Translations under genes and position numbers: made by a program
Notes under the pieces: model-generated
Seen by the model: only the letters and a program-made list of their open reading frames with translations
What the model was told of the DNA's origin: nothing
Databases searched by the model: none
Source of the DNA: Sideroxydans lithotrophicus
GTDB taxonomy: Bacteria > Pseudomonadota > Gammaproteobacteria > Burkholderiales > Sulfuriferulaceae
Reading direction: 5' to 3'
Length of the DNA stretch: 17,600 nucleotides
Assembly: GCA_022736605.1 (NCBI GenBank)
Contig: DZDB01000025.1
Location: 1-17,600 of the forward strand
Shown here: piece by piece, positions 14,646 through 17,600 of the stretch
Layout: the number at the start of each line of letters is the position of its first letter
How positions within the stretch are numbered: the stretch's first letter is position 1

Positions 14646-16241
14646 TCAGACGGCTATTTGATCGTCAGCCTGACGTGTACGGCGCAAATTCTGGCGCGTC
14701 AGGACATCGAATTTCAGCCGCGTCCAATCGCCATTGTGCTCGATTTCGCGGGCAATCCGGATGCGGTAGATGTAGTCGCCGTCGAGCATGTCAAACACCC
14801 GCGCAGGCTGGATATCGTCGCGGTTCACCAGCAAGCTGGCGCTAAGCCGACGCTCGTTGGCGGATGACAGGAAAATGCAGCGCGCCGCCGTTGATTCGCT
14901 GCATTTTCCATTGAACAGGCTGTCCGACATCAAATGCTGTACTGCCTGGAGTGTCACCAGGCGCGGACGGCTGCCCAGCTTTTCTACGCCGAGCTTGATC
15001 GGATGCCCTTCGATTTGTTCAATCCAGCGCACCACGGCCAGTTCGGCGGCGTGGCCCTTGATATCAACGCTCAAATGCACCAGTGCGCCCTCAGCGGGCA
15101 CCACCGTGGTGGCGGCGTATTGGGTCAGACCATAGCCGCTGTCGCCTTCATCCTGCAAAATCCATTGTGCCTGGGCTGCCATCGGCGTCGGTGTATCCAG
15201 CTTGTCCAGCACATTGGCATAGCCGCATACCAGCCCGGCCGAGACGCTGTGTTCGTGGCGCGGTACTTGCCGTTGCGCGCCGCCGCGTTTGAGGATGACG
15301 GTGATGTCATCCAGCAGGCAGTGGAGTTCTGACACCTCTTTCAACATGGCATGGACATCGGTCTGGGCCAGTTCACCACGGGTGTGTTCGAGTGCTGCAA
15401 GGACCTCATGTAACGACCAGTAGCGCAGCTTGCTGCCCTCGACTGGGCGGTCGGTGGTGCGATGCGGCGGTTCGGCGCCAGTTAGATCGAGCCAGTGGGT
15501 GTGGGTGTGCGCATCAAATTCGGCGATGAGTCTTGTGCGCTGGCTCCAGTCGTTTACCCAGTGTGCGGTACGCTCGATTTTCCACGGGCACAGTCCGACC
15601 GGATTGATCAGGCTGAGTAATTGAATACCCAGGTAGAGCTGGGTGCAGCTGGCGTGTTGCTCCGTACCGAGCGGCAAACGGGTAGCGGCAAATTTGTTGT
15701 TTTCGGCGATGTTGAACAGGGTATGCACATTACGCCAGGCGTCGGCGGCAGGGGATTCATAGTGCATATAGCGCCATTGCATCAATTTCCCCTGGTAATG
15801 CAGCGCACGCTGGGTGATAAGCGGCAAGTGCTGCGCCAGTGCGGGGGTTGTGCGCGTGGCTGTTTTGACCAGGCTCTGATACGCCAGCGCAAGCTGCCAG
15901 TAGAAGGCAAAAATTTCCTGCCACAAGGATTTTCCGGCGTAGCGAAATGCCGACTGGTTTTTCATGTATTGCATGACCATGCTGGCCTGCAGTGGATCGC
16001 CAGTCTGCTCTAGCAAGTGCAGGATATGCAGCCGGTTTGCGTCCAGCGGGGCGCGCGACAGATTGAACTGGTTGAGCGCGTCAACCAGCATCTGATGCGC
16101 TTCATATTCGTGCTGATGCTGGAGTTGATCGACCCACTGACGGGTGCGCCGCAACGAATCAAAGGGTGCCGGATGGGCATGGGCTTTGTGTAGCCATTTA
16201 TGCAATATTCTGGTGACCGGGCTCATGGCAGCATCGTTCAT
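14646..16241 (-). CDS. Large protein with probable degenerate PilZ-like domain
   Basis: A 531-residue cytoplasmic protein without clear membrane helices. Residues about 1-310 are mostly alpha-helical and could form TPR-like or other helical repeats. Residues about 355-425 read like a PilZ beta-barrel: W-I-L-Q-D-E-G-D-S-G-Y-G, where DEGDSG fits the DxSxxG motif with the Ser replaced, followed by ALVHLSVD, AVVRWIEQ and KLGVEKLG strands. An RQVPR (324-328) resembles the RxxxR half-motif but sits about 35 residues before the DxSxxG-like site. A further beta-rich segment fills about 455-515. Cyclic-di-GMP binding is therefore possible but not shown. The GGDEF-EAL gene lies upstream on the same strand, 149 bases away. 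Start sites at Met1 and Met6 both lack a strong ribosome binding site. Confidence 0.72.
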   Translation of the reverse strand: MNDAAMSPVTRILHKWLHKAHAHPAPFDSLRRTRQWVDQLQHQHEYEAHQMLVDALNQFNLSRAPLDANRLHILHLLEQTGDPLQASMVMQYMKNQSAFRYAGKSLWQEIFAFYWQLALAYQSLVKTATRTTPALAQHLPLITQRALHYQGKLMQWRYMHYESPAADAWRNVHTLFNIAENNKFAATRLPLGTEQHASCTQLYLGIQLLSLINPVGLCPWKIERTAHWVNDWSQRTRLIAEFDAHTHTHWLDLTGAEPPHRTTDRPVEGSKLRYWSLHEVLAALEHTRGELAQTDVHAMLKEVSELHCLLDDITVILKRGGAQRQVPRHEHSVSAGLVCGYANVLDKLDTPTPMAAQAQWILQDEGDSGYGLTQYAATTVVPAEGALVHLSVDIKGHAAELAVVRWIEQIEGHPIKLGVEKLGSRPRLVTLQAVQHLMSDSLFNGKCSESTAARCIFLSSANERRLSASLLVNRDDIQPARVFDMLDGDYIYRIRIAREIEHNGDWTRLKFDVLTRQNLRRTRQADDQIAV

Positions 16242-16390
16242 TATTGTTAGATGCCATCACTTCAGCAGAATGCATGCCAGGCAGCGGCAGGCTTGGGGCG
16301 CCGGTTAACGGCCTTGGTTCATGGCGGGGGTGAATTTTACGGGTGTGAATGAGGCGAAAGCTGAACACGCTTGTCGAGAAACCAACAACT

Positions 16391-17600
16391 TCAGTGATGC
16401 CAATCCGGTTTGGGTTCGCCAATGAAATAACCCTGGGCAAAATCCACACCGTATTCAATCAGCAGATCAACGATGGCCTGGCTGGTGACAAACTCGGCCA
16501 CCACCTGTTTGTTGAAGGCATGTGCGGTTTGCACCAGCGCTTGCACAAAGAGCTGGTCGTCGTGGTTGCTGACCAGGTTGTGTATGAACGAGCCGTCAAT
16601 TTTGACGTAATCCACCGGCAGTTGTTTGAGGTGGTCAAACGAGGCAAAACCGACGCCGAAATCGTCCAGGCTGAACGCGCAGCCCAGCTGCGTCACGCGC
16701 TCCATCCAGACGCGCGCGCTGGCGATGTCTTCCAGTGCGGCGGTTTCGGTGATTTCCAGTATCAGGCCGGACGGATCGACACCGGAATGCGCCAATTCGT
16801 GTTGCAGCAATGCCAGCCAGCCCTGATTGCTCAAGCTGCGCCCCGACAGGTTGACCGAGAGTTTGGCATTGGGCGTGCTGCGCTGCATCTCGGCCAGTGC
16901 CTGGATGGCGTTTTTCAGTACCAGCTGGTCGATGCTGCGGATCAGGCCGGTGGCTTCTGCGACGCTGATAAATTCGCCGGGTGCATGCAACCCGCCCAGC
17001 GGATTGTGCATGCGTATCAGTGCTTCGTGGTGGCTGATGGTGTGATCGGTGAGCGCCATGATGGGTTGGAAATGCAGTGTAAATTGATCCGCTTTCAACG
17101 CGTGTTCAATTTTGTCGACCCAGTAGACGCGGTTTAACACGCGTTCCATCAAACCTTCGTCGGGGGCATATAAATGCATGCTGCCACGGCCGCTTTCCTT
17201 GGCGCGAAACAAGGCCAGGTCGGCATTGGCGAGCAGCTCCTGTGCGACGTTGCCGTGGATGGGGAATTCAGCGATACCGATGCAGGCGGACACTTTGTGG
17301 CTGAGTGGTACCTCGGCCAACGCGATATTGCCCAGGCTGAGCTGGATATGACGTGCTACCTGCACGGCACGCGCGGCATCAAGATGGGTAAATACCAGGG
17401 CGAAGTCATCGCCTCCCAACCGGCCTGTCAGTGCCGGCGTTGGCAGCATGTTCTGCAACTGGCCGGCAACGGCGCGCAATACATTATCTGCCGCGCTGTG
17501 GCCGGCGGTATCATTGAGCGATTTGAATTCGTCCAGATCGAGATAAATGAGCACGCCGGTTGTCTGTGCGGCGATATGCGACAACAGGGTTTGCAGCGCT
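16391..17600 (-). CDS. GGDEF-EAL cyclic-di-GMP signalling protein, N-terminus outside the window
   Basis: The C-terminal 402 or so residues of a bifunctional-type protein; the frame stays open to the window edge, so sensor domains and the true start are missing. The GGDEF domain begins inside the fragment (YLDLDEFKSLND) and carries the signature as GGDDF, a conservative change; no RxxD inhibitory site lies five residues before it. The EAL domain follows with its metal and catalytic residues kept: HHEALIR, the Asn in VNLSGR, LEITE, LDDFG, VKIDGSF, VVAE, and the Gln in FAQGYF. The phosphodiesterase is thus probably active. In the usual VVAEGVET box this protein has VVAEFVTS. A 149-base gap separates it from the PilZ-like gene. 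Confidence 0.93.
   Translation of the reverse strand, partial: ALQTLLSHIAAQTTGVLIYLDLDEFKSLNDTAGHSAADNVLRAVAGQLQNMLPTPALTGRLGGDDFALVFTHLDAARAVQVARHIQLSLGNIALAEVPLSHKVSACIGIAEFPIHGNVAQELLANADLALFRAKESGRGSMHLYAPDEGLMERVLNRVYWVDKIEHALKADQFTLHFQPIMALTDHTISHHEALIRMHNPLGGLHAPGEFISVAEATGLIRSIDQLVLKNAIQALAEMQRSTPNAKLSVNLSGRSLSNQGWLALLQHELAHSGVDPSGLILEITETAALEDIASARVWMERVTQLGCAFSLDDFGVGFASFDHLKQLPVDYVKIDGSFIHNLVSNHDDQLFVQALVQTAHAFNKQVVAEFVTSQAIVDLLIEYGVDFAQGYFIGEPKPDWHH

Noticed and set aside
16242..16390. Promoter (TAAAAT at 16334-16339, minus strand) or terminator in the gap between the GGDEF-EAL and PilZ-like genes
   Set aside because: The -10 is plausible but no -35 matches at normal spacing. The short GCCG/CGGC arms nearby have no U-run.

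Overview
The window looks like ordinary chromosomal backbone of a GC-rich betaproteobacterium. A Nitrosomonadales-type organism (Gallionella/Sulfuricella/Nitrosomonas-like) is my best guess. It rests on gene content (FmdB-DUF502-aspS order, NudB next to a YbhP/ClsB pair, HU with a lysine-rich tail) and on protein style, not on a database search. I see no rRNA, tRNA, IS element, phage gene or CRISPR array. Genes are tightly packed: no gene-free stretch exceeds about 150 bases.

Layout. (1) 1-1790, plus strand: the end of an EmrA-type membrane fusion protein overlapping an EmrB-type 14-TM drug exporter. (2) 1858-4566, plus strand: FmdB-like zinc ribbon protein, DUF502 membrane protein and aspartyl-tRNA synthetase. 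The synthetase carries residues associated with non-discriminating enzymes. (3) 4609-5163, minus strand: an unrecognised 184-residue protein lying between aspS and nudB. (4) 5273-7994, plus strand: NudB-like Nudix hydrolase (folate), YbhP-like endonuclease/exonuclease/phosphatase protein, ClsB-like cardiolipin synthase and a 77-residue HMA-like small protein. (5) 8024-9223, minus strand: PurT, divergent from (6) 9333-10211, plus strand, a proline-rich single-TM TonB-like protein. (7) 10317-10619, minus strand: HU, sharing a bidirectional terminator with the TonB-like gene. (8) 10728-13988, minus strand: a three-gene operon of an unknown protein, a MoxR-type AAA+ ATPase and a DUF2201-type metallopeptidase/VWA protein. 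(9) 14105-14641, plus strand: a Nudix hydrolase with an N-terminal zinc ribbon. (10) 14646-17600, minus strand: a protein with a probable degenerate PilZ-like domain, preceded by a GGDEF-EAL protein that runs off the window.

How the genes work together. Most are housekeeping: translation (AspRS), folate and purine one-carbon metabolism (NudB, PurT), membrane lipid synthesis (ClsB with YbhP), nucleoid structure (HU) and efflux (EmrAB). The least understood parts are the AAA+/metallopeptidase-VWA operon with its unknown third member, the PilZ-like/GGDEF-EAL pair that probably serves cyclic-di-GMP signalling, the orphan TonB-like protein, the 184-residue protein and the 77-residue HMA-like protein. 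The three-gene AAA+/VWA operon is the best candidate for an undescribed system, but the AAA+/DUF2201 pairing itself is a known recurring arrangement.
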